A DNA stretch of 64,000 bases from Bacteroides uniformis. GTDB taxonomy: Bacteria; Bacteroidota; Bacteroidia; Bacteroidales; Bacteroidaceae. The DNA lies in contig NZ_CP102263.1 of assembly GCF_025147485.1 (NCBI RefSeq), positions 2,245,501-2,309,500 on the forward strand, read 5' to 3'. Both the position numbers and the translations under genes were made by a program. The notes under the pieces were generated by a model that had not been told where the DNA came from, ran no database searches, and saw only the letters and a list, made by a program, of their open reading frames with translations. Below, piece by piece: positions 46,534 to 56,338 of the stretch; position 1 is the first letter of the stretch; each line of letters begins with the position of its first letter.

Positions 46534-48810
46534 ATGCGAAAATTAATCCTATTGTTTTTTTTTGTGAGCAGTGCTTTATGGCTGCATGCCAAAGACTTTA
46601 CCCGGTATGTCAGTCCTCTTGTCGGCACGCAGTCTACTTTCGAGCTTTCCACCGGTAATACCTATCCTGCGATCGCACGTCCCTGGGGTATGAACTTCTG
46701 GACTCCTCAGACAGGTAAGATGGGTGACGGCTGGCAATACGTCTATACCGCGAACAAGATCCGTGGTTTCAAGCAGACACACCAGCCCAGTCCCTGGATT
46801 AACGACTACGGGCAGTTCTCCATTATGCCGGTGGTTGGCAAACCCGAGTTTGATGAAGAGAAGCGTGCAAGCTGGTTCTCCCACAAGGGTGAAGTAGCAC
46901 TTCCTCATTATTATAAGGTATATCTTGCCGAACACGATGTGGTTACCGAGTTCACCCCTACCGACCGTGCCGTATTGTTCCGTTTCACTTTCCCTGAAAA
47001 TGATCATTCATACATTGTTGTCGATGCCTTTGACAAGGGCTCTTATGTGAAGATACTTCCGGAACAGAATCGTATTATCGGTTATACTACCCGTAACAGC
47101 GGCGGTGTTCCCGAGAACTTCAAGAACTATTTCGTGATAGAGTTCGACAAGCCTTTTACTTATAAGGCGTCTGTAGCCGATGGCGTCTTGACCGAGAATA
47201 AGGTTGAGCAGGAAGCCGGACATGCCGGTGCTGTTATCGGTTTCAAAACCCGTAAGGGTGAAGTGGTACATGCCCGTGTAGCCTCTTCTTTCATCGGTTT
47301 TGAGCAGGCTGACCGTAACTTGAAGGAGCTTGGCAATGACAATTTGGAAACACTGGTTCAGAAAGGTCAGGATGCCTGGAACAAGGTGCTGGGCCGTATT
47401 GATGTGGAAGGCGGAACCCTTGACCAGTACCGTACTTTCTACTCATGTTTGTATCGTTCCTTGTTGTTCCCGCGTGCATTCTATGAACTGGATGAGGCGG
47501 GAAATCCGATTCATTACAGTCCCTACAATGGGCAAGTGTTGCCCGGCTATATGTATACGGATACCGGTTTCTGGGACACTTTCCGCTGTCTTTTCCCATT
47601 CCTCAACCTGATGTATCCGTCGGTGAACAGGCAGATTCAGGAAGGTCTTGTCAACACCTATAAGGAAAGCGGTTTCTTCCCCGAATGGGCAAGTCCGGGT
47701 CACCGTGGCTGTATGATTGGCAACAACTCTGCTTCCGTACTGGCAGATGCCTATCTGAAAGGTGTGAAGGTGGAGGATGTGCAGACGTTGTACGAAGGTC
47801 TCATCAACGGTACAAAGAATGTCCATCCCGAGGTCTCTTCTACGGGTCGCCTCGGCTATGAGTATTACAACAAGCTTGGTTATGTTCCCTACGATGTGAA
47901 AATCAACGAGAACACTGCCCGTACTTTGGAGTATGCTTATAATGACTGGTGCATCTACCGCATGGCAAAAGAACTGAACCGTCCGAAGAAGGAGCAGAAA
48001 CTCTTTGCGGAACGTGCCATGAACTATAGGAATGTATTTGATAAGGAAAGCAAGCTGATGCGTGGTCGTAATCAAGACGGCCAGTTCCAGTCTCCTTTCT
48101 CTCCTTTGAAGTGGGGTGACGCCTTTACTGAAGGTAACAGCTGGCACTATTCCTGGTCTGTATTCCACGACCCTCAAGGTCTGATAGACCTGATGGGTGG
48201 AAAAGAGTCTTTCGTAGAGATGCTTGACTCTGTATTTATTGTCCCGCCCTTGTTCGATGACAGCTACTACGGCCAGGTAATCCATGAAATCCGTGAGATG
48301 ACAGTGATGAATATGGGTAACTATGCCCATGGCAACCAGCCCATCCAGCACATGATTTACCTTTATAACTACGCCGGGGAACCTTGGAAGGCCCAATATT
48401 GGCTTCGTCAGGTAATGAACCGCATGTATACTGCCGGTCCCGACGGTTATTGCGGTGACGAGGACAACGGTCAGACTTCCGCGTGGTATGTCTTCTCTGC
48501 ACTTGGTTTCTATCCGGTTTGCCCTGGTACGGACGAGTATGTATTGGGCGCCCCTCTGTTCCGTAAGGCTACCCTCCATTTCGAGAACGGTAAGTCCCTG
48601 ACAATTGACGCTCCGGATAACTCACCGGAGAACATGTATATCGAGTCTCTCAAGGTGAACGGCGTGGATTATTCCAGGAATTATCTGACGCATGGCGATT
48701 TGCTGAATGGCGGTACCTTGAGGTTTGATATGGGCAGCCAGCCTAATATGAAGAGAGGTACGCAGCCGGAAGATTATCCTTATTCTTTCTCGAATGAACT
48801 GAAGAAGTAA
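46534..48810 (+). CDS. GH92 alpha-mannosidase (periplasmic, divergent motif)
   Basis: A 758-residue GH92 enzyme with a cleavable signal peptide (MRKLILLFFFVSSALWLHA), so soluble in the periplasm. Landmarks: YVSPLVGTQSTFELSTGNTYPAIA, EGNSWHYSWSVFHDPQGL, YAHGNQPIQH and GDEDNGQTSAWY. The two last motifs differ from the GNEPSHH/GNEDCGQMSAW of the other two complete GH92s here, which suggests a different linkage preference, for instance alpha-1,3 rather than alpha-1,2; that is inference. Position: 66 bp after the anti-sigma gene, upstream of SusC across a 302-bp gap. Confidence 0.92.
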   Translation: MRKLILLFFFVSSALWLHAKDFTRYVSPLVGTQSTFELSTGNTYPAIARPWGMNFWTPQTGKMGDGWQYVYTANKIRGFKQTHQPSPWINDYGQFSIMPVVGKPEFDEEKRASWFSHKGEVALPHYYKVYLAEHDVVTEFTPTDRAVLFRFTFPENDHSYIVVDAFDKGSYVKILPEQNRIIGYTTRNSGGVPENFKNYFVIEFDKPFTYKASVADGVLTENKVEQEAGHAGAVIGFKTRKGEVVHARVASSFIGFEQADRNLKELGNDNLETLVQKGQDAWNKVLGRIDVEGGTLDQYRTFYSCLYRSLLFPRAFYELDEAGNPIHYSPYNGQVLPGYMYTDTGFWDTFRCLFPFLNLMYPSVNRQIQEGLVNTYKESGFFPEWASPGHRGCMIGNNSASVLADAYLKGVKVEDVQTLYEGLINGTKNVHPEVSSTGRLGYEYYNKLGYVPYDVKINENTARTLEYAYNDWCIYRMAKELNRPKKEQKLFAERAMNYRNVFDKESKLMRGRNQDGQFQSPFSPLKWGDAFTEGNSWHYSWSVFHDPQGLIDLMGGKESFVEMLDSVFIVPPLFDDSYYGQVIHEIREMTVMNMGNYAHGNQPIQHMIYLYNYAGEPWKAQYWLRQVMNRMYTAGPDGYCGDEDNGQTSAWYVFSALGFYPVCPGTDEYVLGAPLFRKATLHFENGKSLTIDAPDNSPENMYIESLKVNGVDYSRNYLTHGDLLNGGTLRFDMGSQPNMKRGTQPEDYPYSFSNELKK

Positions 48811-48832
48811 AGAATAGTAATAATATAGTAAG

Positions 48833-48989
48833 AAAAGGGTTGCCTCGAAAATAAGTTGATATATCATTTTGTTATTTACTATCTGTATTATAGGTGTTTT
48901 TCTTGAATCAGGTGGAAATAATTATTTACTTCGTTAGTAATATTGAGCAAAATGATATATCAACTTGTTTTCGGGGTAACTCTTTTTTT
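48833..48989 (+). repeat. Long inverted repeat upstream of susC
   Basis: Arms 48839-48871 and 48948-48980 (33 bp, 3 mismatches) around a 76-nt AT-rich loop, extended by AAAAGG / TCTTTT to about 39 bp, ending in a T7 run. It could be a terminator of the GH92 transcript, an attenuator, or a MITE-like element. The rest of the 302-bp gap (48811-49112) holds a small hairpin and no gene. Confidence 0.8.
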
Positions 48990-49059
48990 AGGATTAATGA
49001 TAAAAAAGATACTTTTTCAGTAAGTGTATTTTCATTGTCTGTTGTTTTATATAGGAATG

Positions 49060-49078
49060 CGAGAGAATGAATCTCTCG
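49060..49078 (+). promoter_or_regulatory. Small hairpin in the susC leader
   Basis: CGAGAGA / TCTCTCG (49060-49066 with 49072-49078), a perfect 7-bp stem with a 5-nt loop, 34 bp before the SusC ATG. No T-run; possibly an mRNA stability or translation-control element. Confidence 0.5.
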
Positions 49079-49112
49079 AAGTAATTTATTGTATAACCTA
49101 TAAATTGTGTTT

Positions 49113-52100
49113 ATGAAAGACAATTATGCTTTTCGGAGTTCGACGTTCATGCGGGCTTTATTAGTTTTGTTGTTCATGGCAGTTTCTATCCAGTGGGGCT
49201 TTGCCCAGTTAAACCTGAATGTGTCTCGCGGTACATTGGGGACAGTCATTGAACAAATCAAGTCTCAATCCAAGTATCAATTTTTTTATGACGACAAGCT
49301 GGCTGCGCTGTCAGTAGAAAACGTTAAAGTGAACAATGTATCCATTGAAGATGCTTTGAATGTTATTCTCAAGGGGAAGAACATTTCGTATAAAGTGGAG
49401 GACAACATCGTTTATCTTTCAGAAAAGACCGCTACTTCACAAGAAGGTAAGCAACAGGGGAAAGAGCGGACTATTACCGGAGTCGTATCAGATGATATGG
49501 GGCCTCTGATTGGTGTGAACGTATTGGTAAAAGGTACCAGCAATGGTTGTATTACAGACCTGGACGGTAACTTTACGTTGACCACTACAGAAGCGAATCC
49601 GGTACTTGTATTCTCTTATATCGGTTATAAGTCGCAGGAAATTTCGGCGACCGGTTCAGCTTCCATTAATGTACTGATGCAGAATGACACGCAGATGATT
49701 GAAGAAGTGGTGGTCACTGCCCTCGGTATCAAGCGATCGGAAAAGGCATTGTCCTACAATGTACAGCAGGTGAATACGGATGCCATTACTTCCAATAAAG
49801 ACGCCAACTTTGTAAATTCATTGAGTGGCAAGGTAGCGGGTGTGAATATCAATGCTTCTTCATCCGGTGTGGGTGGCGTATCAAAGGTAGTGATGCGTGG
49901 TACGAAATCCATCATGCAGTCTTCCAATGCACTTTATGTTATTGACGGTGTGCCTATTTTCTCCGGACGTGGTACTGCCGGAGGTAAGGAGTTCGACTCT
50001 CAGGGTTCTTCAGAACCGATTGCCGACATCAACCCGGAAGACATCGAGTCTATGTCAGTCTTGACCGGTGCTGCCGCTGCCGCCTTGTATGGTTCGGAAG
50101 CTGCCAACGGTGCCATTGTCATTACTACAAAGAAAGGTAAAGAAGGTAAGGTGAGCCTTACTGTCAGCAGCAATACCGAATTCACCAATCCGTTTGTGAT
50201 GCCGAGCTTCCAAAACCGTTACGGTACGGGAACCGGTGGTGTGATGAGTACTTCAGGAGCCATGAGCTGGGGAGCACCTTTGTCTGCTGCCAATAATTAC
50301 AATTACAGCCCGAAAGATGATTATTTCCAGACGGGTATTATAGGTACGGAAAGTATTTCTTTGTCAACCGGTACAGAGAAAAATCAGACGTATGCATCGG
50401 CTGCTGCAGTAAACTCCAAGGGGATTGTTCCCAACAACAAATACAACCGTTACAACTTCACGGTACGTAACACCACTACTTTCCTGGACGACAAGATGAC
50501 TCTGGACTTCGGTGCAAGCTATATTCTGCAGAATGACCAGAACATGACGAACCAGGGTACTTACAACAACCCGTTGGTGGGTGCTTATTTGTTCCCGCGC
50601 AGCAACGACTGGTCTGATATCAGCATGTATGAGCGCTATGACGCTGCCCGTAAGATTTATACGCAATACTGGCCGGTAGGTGACGAAGGTATGGTAATGC
50701 AGAATCCTTATTGGATTAACTACCGCAATCTGCGCCAGAACAAGAAGGACCGCTATATGCTGAATGCCGGTTTGAGCTATAAGATTCTGGACTGGCTGAC
50801 TGTTTCAGGACGTGTACGTTTGGATAACTCCAACAATGATTATACAGAAAAGTTCTATGCTTCTACCAATACACAGCTCACCGAGAGCTCTTCACGAGGT
50901 CTTTATGGTATTACCAAGATGCAGGACAAACAGTTGTATGCAGACTTCCTGGTGAGTATCAACAAATATTTCGGTGAAGATTGGTCACTCCAGGCCAACG
51001 TTGGTGGTTCATTCTCCGATATACGTTCGGATGCAATGAAAACACGTGGTCCGATTGCTGATGGTGGCGATGCCTTCAGCGGCGAACCGGTAGGTTTGAC
51101 CAACTACTTTGCCATCCAGAACCTGAGTGCCAGCAAGACACAGCGTTTGCAGGAAGGATGGCGTGAACAGACCCAGTCTCTCTTCGCTTCGGCTGAGCTT
51201 GGTTACAAGAACACTTACTTCTTGACGCTGACCGGACGTAACGACTGGCCTTCACAGCTGGCAGGTCCCAACTCCAACAGCAAATCATTCTTCTATCCTT
51301 CAGTCGGTGGTTCTGTTGTACTGTCTGAGCTAATGCCTAACTTGAACAAAGATTATCTTTCTTTTATAAAGGTTCGTGGTTCATGGGCATCTGTTGGTAG
51401 TGCTTTCTCCAGATATTTGGCTAATCCTCACTATGAATGGAATTCAAGTTCCGGCCAGTGGAGTATCACGACCCAATATCCGTTGTACAATTTGAAACCT
51501 GAACGTACCAATTCTTGGGAAATCGGTTTGAACATGCGTTTCCTCAAGAACTTTGAATTGGACGTGACATATTACAATGCCAAGACTATGAACCAGACAT
51601 TCAACCCGCAGTTGCCTGTCAGCGGTTGGTCGGCTATGTATATCCAGACTGGTGCCGTACGTAACTCCGGTATTGAGTTGTCGCTGAATTACAAGAATAC
51701 CTGGAAAGATTTTACATGGGATACCGGTATAACCTTCTCCAGTAACAAGAATAAAATCCTGACTTTGGCAGACAATGCCATCAATCCCGTTACCGGTGAG
51801 CTGTTCTCTTTGAGCACGTTGAATATGGGTGGCTTAGGTGATGCCCGCTTCTTGCTGAAAGAAGGTGGGAGCATGGGTGACCTTTACTCACTGCGAGATA
51901 TGAAACGTGATGCCAATGGACAGATTTTTGTGGACCAAAATGGAACGGTTGCTACGGAAGCCATAACGGACCCGGATAAATACATCAAGTTGGGAAGCGT
52001 ACTTCCTAAAGGTAATTTGGCTTGGCGTAATAACTTCATTTGGAAGAATTTCACAGCAGGTTTCTTGATTTCAGCCCGTTTGGGTGGTGTGGTTTACTCA

Positions 52101-52499
52101 CGTACACAAGCTATGTTGGACTATTACGGTGTGTCCGAGGCTTCTGCCGATGCACGTGATTTAGGTTACGTGTTGGTGAATGGTAGAGATAAGGTAAACC
52201 CCGAAACATGGTACGGTGTAGTAGGTAGCGGCACGTCTGTTCCCCAATACTACACTTATTCTGCTACCAATGTTCGTCTGCAGGAAGTATCTTTGGGTTA
52301 CACCATCCCCAGAAAGTTGTTGAATGATGTGTGCGATATCAAGGTTTCGTTGGTAGGCCGCAACTTGTGGATGATTTACAGCAAGGCTCCTTTCGATCCC
52401 GAAAGTGTAGCTTCTACCGATAACTTTTATCAGGGAATAGACTATTTCATGATGCCGGCTTTGCGTAACATCGGCTTTAGCTTGAGCTTTAAATTTTAA
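49113..52499 (+). CDS. SusC-like TonB-dependent transporter with STN signalling domain
   Basis: A 1128-residue outer-membrane transporter. Signal peptide (about 1-32), then an STN domain (about 33-92: LNLNVSRGTLGTVIEQIKSQ), a carboxypeptidase-like domain (about 105-190: GVVSDDMGPLIGVNVLVKG), TonB box and plug (IEEVVVTALG, SSNALYVIDGVPIF) and a 22-strand barrel to the C-terminal phenylalanine. The STN domain links it to the anti-sigma factor encoded upstream. I prefer the ATG at 49113 over the GTG two codons before. Forms a complex with the SusD encoded 11 bp downstream to import N-glycan oligosaccharides. Confidence 0.96.
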   Translation: MKDNYAFRSSTFMRALLVLLFMAVSIQWGFAQLNLNVSRGTLGTVIEQIKSQSKYQFFYDDKLAALSVENVKVNNVSIEDALNVILKGKNISYKVEDNIVYLSEKTATSQEGKQQGKERTITGVVSDDMGPLIGVNVLVKGTSNGCITDLDGNFTLTTTEANPVLVFSYIGYKSQEISATGSASINVLMQNDTQMIEEVVVTALGIKRSEKALSYNVQQVNTDAITSNKDANFVNSLSGKVAGVNINASSSGVGGVSKVVMRGTKSIMQSSNALYVIDGVPIFSGRGTAGGKEFDSQGSSEPIADINPEDIESMSVLTGAAAAALYGSEAANGAIVITTKKGKEGKVSLTVSSNTEFTNPFVMPSFQNRYGTGTGGVMSTSGAMSWGAPLSAANNYNYSPKDDYFQTGIIGTESISLSTGTEKNQTYASAAAVNSKGIVPNNKYNRYNFTVRNTTTFLDDKMTLDFGASYILQNDQNMTNQGTYNNPLVGAYLFPRSNDWSDISMYERYDAARKIYTQYWPVGDEGMVMQNPYWINYRNLRQNKKDRYMLNAGLSYKILDWLTVSGRVRLDNSNNDYTEKFYASTNTQLTESSSRGLYGITKMQDKQLYADFLVSINKYFGEDWSLQANVGGSFSDIRSDAMKTRGPIADGGDAFSGEPVGLTNYFAIQNLSASKTQRLQEGWREQTQSLFASAELGYKNTYFLTLTGRNDWPSQLAGPNSNSKSFFYPSVGGSVVLSELMPNLNKDYLSFIKVRGSWASVGSAFSRYLANPHYEWNSSSGQWSITTQYPLYNLKPERTNSWEIGLNMRFLKNFELDVTYYNAKTMNQTFNPQLPVSGWSAMYIQTGAVRNSGIELSLNYKNTWKDFTWDTGITFSSNKNKILTLADNAINPVTGELFSLSTLNMGGLGDARFLLKEGGSMGDLYSLRDMKRDANGQIFVDQNGTVATEAITDPDKYIKLGSVLPKGNLAWRNNFIWKNFTAGFLISARLGGVVYSRTQAMLDYYGVSEASADARDLGYVLVNGRDKVNPETWYGVVGSGTSVPQYYTYSATNVRLQEVSLGYTIPRKLLNDVCDIKVSLVGRNLWMIYSKAPFDPESVASTDNFYQGIDYFMMPALRNIGFSLSFKF

Positions 52500-52510
52500 T
52501 ACCAAACGAT

Positions 52511-54100
52511 ATGAAAAAGAAAAATATTATAAATAAATTGATTGTTGCTCCGTTGGTTATGGGCTTTATGTCCTGTACCGGCAATTATATGGATATCAAC
52601 TCCAATCCTTATCAACCGGGTGATTTGACTCCGGATGATTATGCACTGGGTTCTGCCATGAGTAACTTGGCAAGTACGGTTATCTCATCAGATGTCAATA
52701 CGGCACAGTTTACTGATTGTTTGTTGGGTGGACCGTTGGGAGGTTATTTTGCCGATTCAAATGCCGGCTGGTCCAATACAATATCCAATTTTAATGCTAC
52801 AAATGACTGGACGCGTGTGTTCTTGATAAGTGACCGTATCATTTCAACACTTTACGGTAACTTGAGCACAGTGAAACAAGTATCGGAGAATACCAATAAT
52901 CCGGTTCCTTATGCCATTGCTCAAATCATAAAGGTTGCTGCCATGAGTCGCGTGACTGATGCGTATGGTCCTATTCCTTATTCTAAAATCGGTCAGGATG
53001 GCAAGATTACCATTCCTTATGATACGCAGGAAGAAGTATATAACGCATTCTTCAAGGAACTGGACGAATCCATCGAGGTGCTGACTGAAAACAGAAATGC
53101 GGCGTTGGTTGCTTCTGCAGATTTCGTGTACAGTGGTAATGTACAGAAGTGGGTGAAGTTTGCCAATTCATTGAAACTGCGTTTGGCTATCCGTATTGCC
53201 AATGTAAGCCCTGCTAAGGCTAAAGAAATGGCTGAAAGTGCAGTGAATCACGAGTTGGGTCTGATTGAAACAAATGCAGACAATGCTACATGGAAGTATT
53301 TCGGTACAATTAGCAATCCGTTGTTTGTGGCAGTACGTTACAATGAAGAAGCTTCAGGTGGTGATACCCATCCTGCTGCCGACATCATCTGCTACATGAA
53401 CGGTTACAACGACAATCGTCGTGCCAGCTATTTTGAGGAATCAAAATGGCCTGGAGAGACTTATGTAGGATTACGTCGCGGTATCAACCTCAGTAAGATG
53501 AAAGAGTATTTCATCAATTATTCGCGTGTGAAGATTTCCTCTTCTGATCCCGTGCTTTGGATGAATGCGGCAGAAGTTGCCTTCTTGCGTGCTGAAGCCA
53601 CTGCAATCTATGGTTTCAACATGAAAGGAACCGCTGCTGATTTTTATGAACAAGGTGTCCGTCTCTCTTTCGAACAGTGGGGAGCTACCGGTGTAGACAG
53701 CTATCTGGCTGATGAAAGCAGTGTACCTGCTCTTTACAAAGATCCCGCCGGTCTTAATACTTATGAAAAGAACCTTTCAGCCATTACTGTCAAGTGGAAT
53801 GAAGGGGCATCCAAGGAAGAAAAACAGGAACGTATCATTACCCAGAAGTGGATTGCGAATTGGCCGTTAGGTAACGAAGCTTGGGCTGACTATCGCCGTA
53901 CAGGCTATCCCAAACTGTTGCCTGCAACCAGTGAAGGTAACTTGAGTGGTGGAATTGTTGATAGCGAGAAAGGTGCACGCCGTATGCCTTATCCTTCTGA
54001 AGAATATACAAGTAATACTGAAAACGTGCAAGAGGCAGTAAACAGCTATCTGGGTGGACCGGACAACATGGCTACTGACGTATGGTGGGCACGCAAATAA
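52511..54100 (+). CDS. SusD/RagB-like surface glycan-binding lipoprotein
   Basis: A 529-residue SusD homologue of the SusD_2 type. Lipobox FMSC, with mature start TGNYMDINSNP. TPR-like alpha-helical body: VPYAIAQIIKVAAMSRVTDAYGPIPYS, KWVKFANSLKLRLAIRI and EVAFLRAEATAIYGFNMKG, ending WWARK. It sits on top of the SusC barrel as a lid that binds the glycan. 11 bp after susC, 22 bp before the next gene. Confidence 0.94.
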   Translation: MKKKNIINKLIVAPLVMGFMSCTGNYMDINSNPYQPGDLTPDDYALGSAMSNLASTVISSDVNTAQFTDCLLGGPLGGYFADSNAGWSNTISNFNATNDWTRVFLISDRIISTLYGNLSTVKQVSENTNNPVPYAIAQIIKVAAMSRVTDAYGPIPYSKIGQDGKITIPYDTQEEVYNAFFKELDESIEVLTENRNAALVASADFVYSGNVQKWVKFANSLKLRLAIRIANVSPAKAKEMAESAVNHELGLIETNADNATWKYFGTISNPLFVAVRYNEEASGGDTHPAADIICYMNGYNDNRRASYFEESKWPGETYVGLRRGINLSKMKEYFINYSRVKISSSDPVLWMNAAEVAFLRAEATAIYGFNMKGTAADFYEQGVRLSFEQWGATGVDSYLADESSVPALYKDPAGLNTYEKNLSAITVKWNEGASKEEKQERIITQKWIANWPLGNEAWADYRRTGYPKLLPATSEGNLSGGIVDSEKGARRMPYPSEEYTSNTENVQEAVNSYLGGPDNMATDVWWARK

Positions 54101-54122
54101 TAACAATAAATGCTGAATAATT

Positions 54123-55136
54123 ATGAAATTATATAAGAAATCATTCAAAGGAATCGCGCTGGCAGCTTTTTCCGTATTGGCATTGTCTGCCTGCTCCGAC
54201 TGGACGGATTCAGAGAGTATTAAACTGAAAGAACCCGGAATCGACGAACAGTCTCCCGAACTGTATGCCAAGTATCTGAAGAACTTGCAGGAATACAAGA
54301 ATTCTGACCATAAGATTGTATACGGCTGGTTTGATAATAGTGAGAAAGTTCCTTTCAGCCGCGGGCAGCACATGTCGGATGTTCCCGACAGCCTGGACGT
54401 AATTATCGCAACTACTCCCGATTTGGCGGAATTCGAATTGGAAGATATTGCAAATGTACATGAGAAGGGAACGAAAGTATTCTATTCCATCAGCTATGAC
54501 AATATCTTGAAGGAACATACCGACAAGGTGAAAGAAGGAACAGAAACATCTGCATTCTCGGCTTATCTGTCGGCTGAGCTGAACAGACTGATAGCTCTTG
54601 AAGCACCTTTCGACGGTATTGTAGCCGAGTATCGTGGTAGCAATCCTATCTACATGTCCGAAGCCGACAAGGCTGAAGCAAAGGCAAATCAGGATACTTT
54701 CTTCGGTGTGATATCCAACTGGAAGAGTGCCAATTCAGGTAAGCAACTGGTGTTCCAGGGGTATCCTGCCAACCTGATAGGCCAGTCTGTGCTCTCTTCT
54801 TGTGACCATATCATCTTGATTACAAATGATGCCACGGATGTTGCCCAACTGGGGATAGAAGCGCTTCAGGCCTTGATGGCAGACGGTGTTCCGGCTGACC
54901 GCTTCATTGTATCGGCATCTACCGTCTCTCTGGATACAACAGATAAGACTACCGGATATTACAATGCTTTGAGAGCTCTGTCGGAAGCTGCTTATTGGGT
55001 GACAGAACCGTCTGCAGAGTTTACAAAAGCTGGTCTGGCTATTGAGAACATGCAGAATGATTATTACAATGCTACCAATACCTATCAATACGTGAGAGAA
55101 GCTATCAATATTATGAATCCTGCTCCTAAAAAATAA
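54123..55136 (+). CDS. GH18-fold surface binding lipoprotein (catalytic Glu missing)
   Basis: A 337-residue lipoprotein with lipobox LSAC and the acidic mature start SDWTDSE, typical of Bacteroides surface export. The fold is that of a GH18 barrel (KIVYGWFDNSEKV, SLDVIIATTPDL, VFYSISYD, FDGIVAEYRG, QLVFQGYP). The DGxDxDxE catalytic motif reads D164-G-I-V-A-E-Y-R171, so Asp and the catalytic Glu are gone. It is most likely a glycan-binding protein derived from an endoglycosidase, sitting between susD and a second SGBP. Similar inactive GH18 proteins occur in N-glycan PULs. Confidence 0.85.
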   Translation: MKLYKKSFKGIALAAFSVLALSACSDWTDSESIKLKEPGIDEQSPELYAKYLKNLQEYKNSDHKIVYGWFDNSEKVPFSRGQHMSDVPDSLDVIIATTPDLAEFELEDIANVHEKGTKVFYSISYDNILKEHTDKVKEGTETSAFSAYLSAELNRLIALEAPFDGIVAEYRGSNPIYMSEADKAEAKANQDTFFGVISNWKSANSGKQLVFQGYPANLIGQSVLSSCDHIILITNDATDVAQLGIEALQALMADGVPADRFIVSASTVSLDTTDKTTGYYNALRALSEAAYWVTEPSAEFTKAGLAIENMQNDYYNATNTYQYVREAINIMNPAPKK

Positions 55137-55145
55137 AAGAATATC

Positions 55146-56300
55146 ATGAAACTGAAAAGTATATATTTAGTATCGATGGCATTATTGGCAGGTGTATTTG
55201 CTGCTTGTAATGATAATGACGTTGAGAATTTCGATAATCAGGTGTATATCAACGGCTCGGCGATGACCAGTACTGTGTTGTTGAAAAACACTGTTTCCGA
55301 TACGGAAGGTTCATTCCGGATTTCAATGGCCCGTCCTGAATCGCAGGATATAACTATTGCCTTGAAGGCGGACCCTTCACTGGTAGCTACTTATAACGCT
55401 ACCTATTATGACACAGCCGAGGCTCTGCCGGAAAACTATTATACGGTAGAAACTCCGCAGGCTACCATTTTGGCCGGTGCTGTCATTTCAGACGACATCA
55501 CTGTCAGCTTCAAGAACTTGACGGAGCTGGACCGTGAGAAGGTATATGTATTGCCGGTTACGGTAGACCAGGCAAGCATCGGAGTCTTGAAGAGCTCCGG
55601 TACCATGTACTACGTGCTGAAGGGTGCCGCATTGATTAATACGGTTCCTGATATTACCAAGAATCTGGTTTACGTAACTTGGACCAATCCAGATGTAGCC
55701 AATAATATGAATAAGCTGACGGCAGAAGCGTTGATTCGTGTAAGCAAGTTTGACAAGATGCTGACTTCCATTATGGGTATCGAAGGTAAGTTCCTGCTCC
55801 GCATCGGTGATGCCGGAATTCCTCAAAACCAGTTGCAGGTGGCTACAAGTAGCGGCAATGTGACCGATGAGAGTCTGGTTATTCCGACAAACGAATGGAC
55901 ACATATCGCTGTGACCTACGATGCGGATGCAAAAACAGTTATAATCTACATCAATGGTAAGAATATGCTGGAGACTACTTTGGACTGCGGAGTCGTGAAC
56001 TGGGGCCAGACCATGACCGATGAAGGTAACGGATTCTGGATTGGCCATTCATACAATCGTGACCGTTGGTTGGAAGGTAATATCTCAGAGGTGCGTATCT
56101 GGAACAAGGTGTTGACATCAGCAGAAATCAATGCAAAGGACCACTTCTACCAGGTAGAGCCGGATGCTGACGGACTGGTTTCTTACTGGAAGTTCGATGA
56201 GGGTGCCGGTACTGCCATTCACGATTATAGCGGAAATGAGAACAATGCTACTGCAGTGGAGTCACTGACTTGGACTGCTGTGGAACTGCCCGCCAAATAA
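55146..56300 (+). CDS. DUF1735/LamG-domain surface lipoprotein
   Basis: A 384-residue lipoprotein (lipobox FAAC, then NDNDVENFDN, an acidic surface-export signal). The N-terminal DUF1735-type immunoglobulin-like domain lies at about 30-165 (SFRISMARPESQDITIALKADPSLVATYN), followed by a LamG/concanavalin-A-like lectin domain (about 175-380: EWTHIAVTYDADAKTVIIYINGK, GNISEVRIWNKVLTSAEI, GLVSYWKFDEGAG). It is predicted to bind glycan at the cell surface for the PUL. 9 bp after the GH18-like gene, 38 bp before the GH18 gene. Confidence 0.9.
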   Translation: MKLKSIYLVSMALLAGVFAACNDNDVENFDNQVYINGSAMTSTVLLKNTVSDTEGSFRISMARPESQDITIALKADPSLVATYNATYYDTAEALPENYYTVETPQATILAGAVISDDITVSFKNLTELDREKVYVLPVTVDQASIGVLKSSGTMYYVLKGAALINTVPDITKNLVYVTWTNPDVANNMNKLTAEALIRVSKFDKMLTSIMGIEGKFLLRIGDAGIPQNQLQVATSSGNVTDESLVIPTNEWTHIAVTYDADAKTVIIYINGKNMLETTLDCGVVNWGQTMTDEGNGFWIGHSYNRDRWLEGNISEVRIWNKVLTSAEINAKDHFYQVEPDADGLVSYWKFDEGAGTAIHDYSGNENNATAVESLTWTAVELPAK

Positions 56301-56338
56301 TTTAGTTATACCTTAATTCAAATAAAAAGATATTGATT

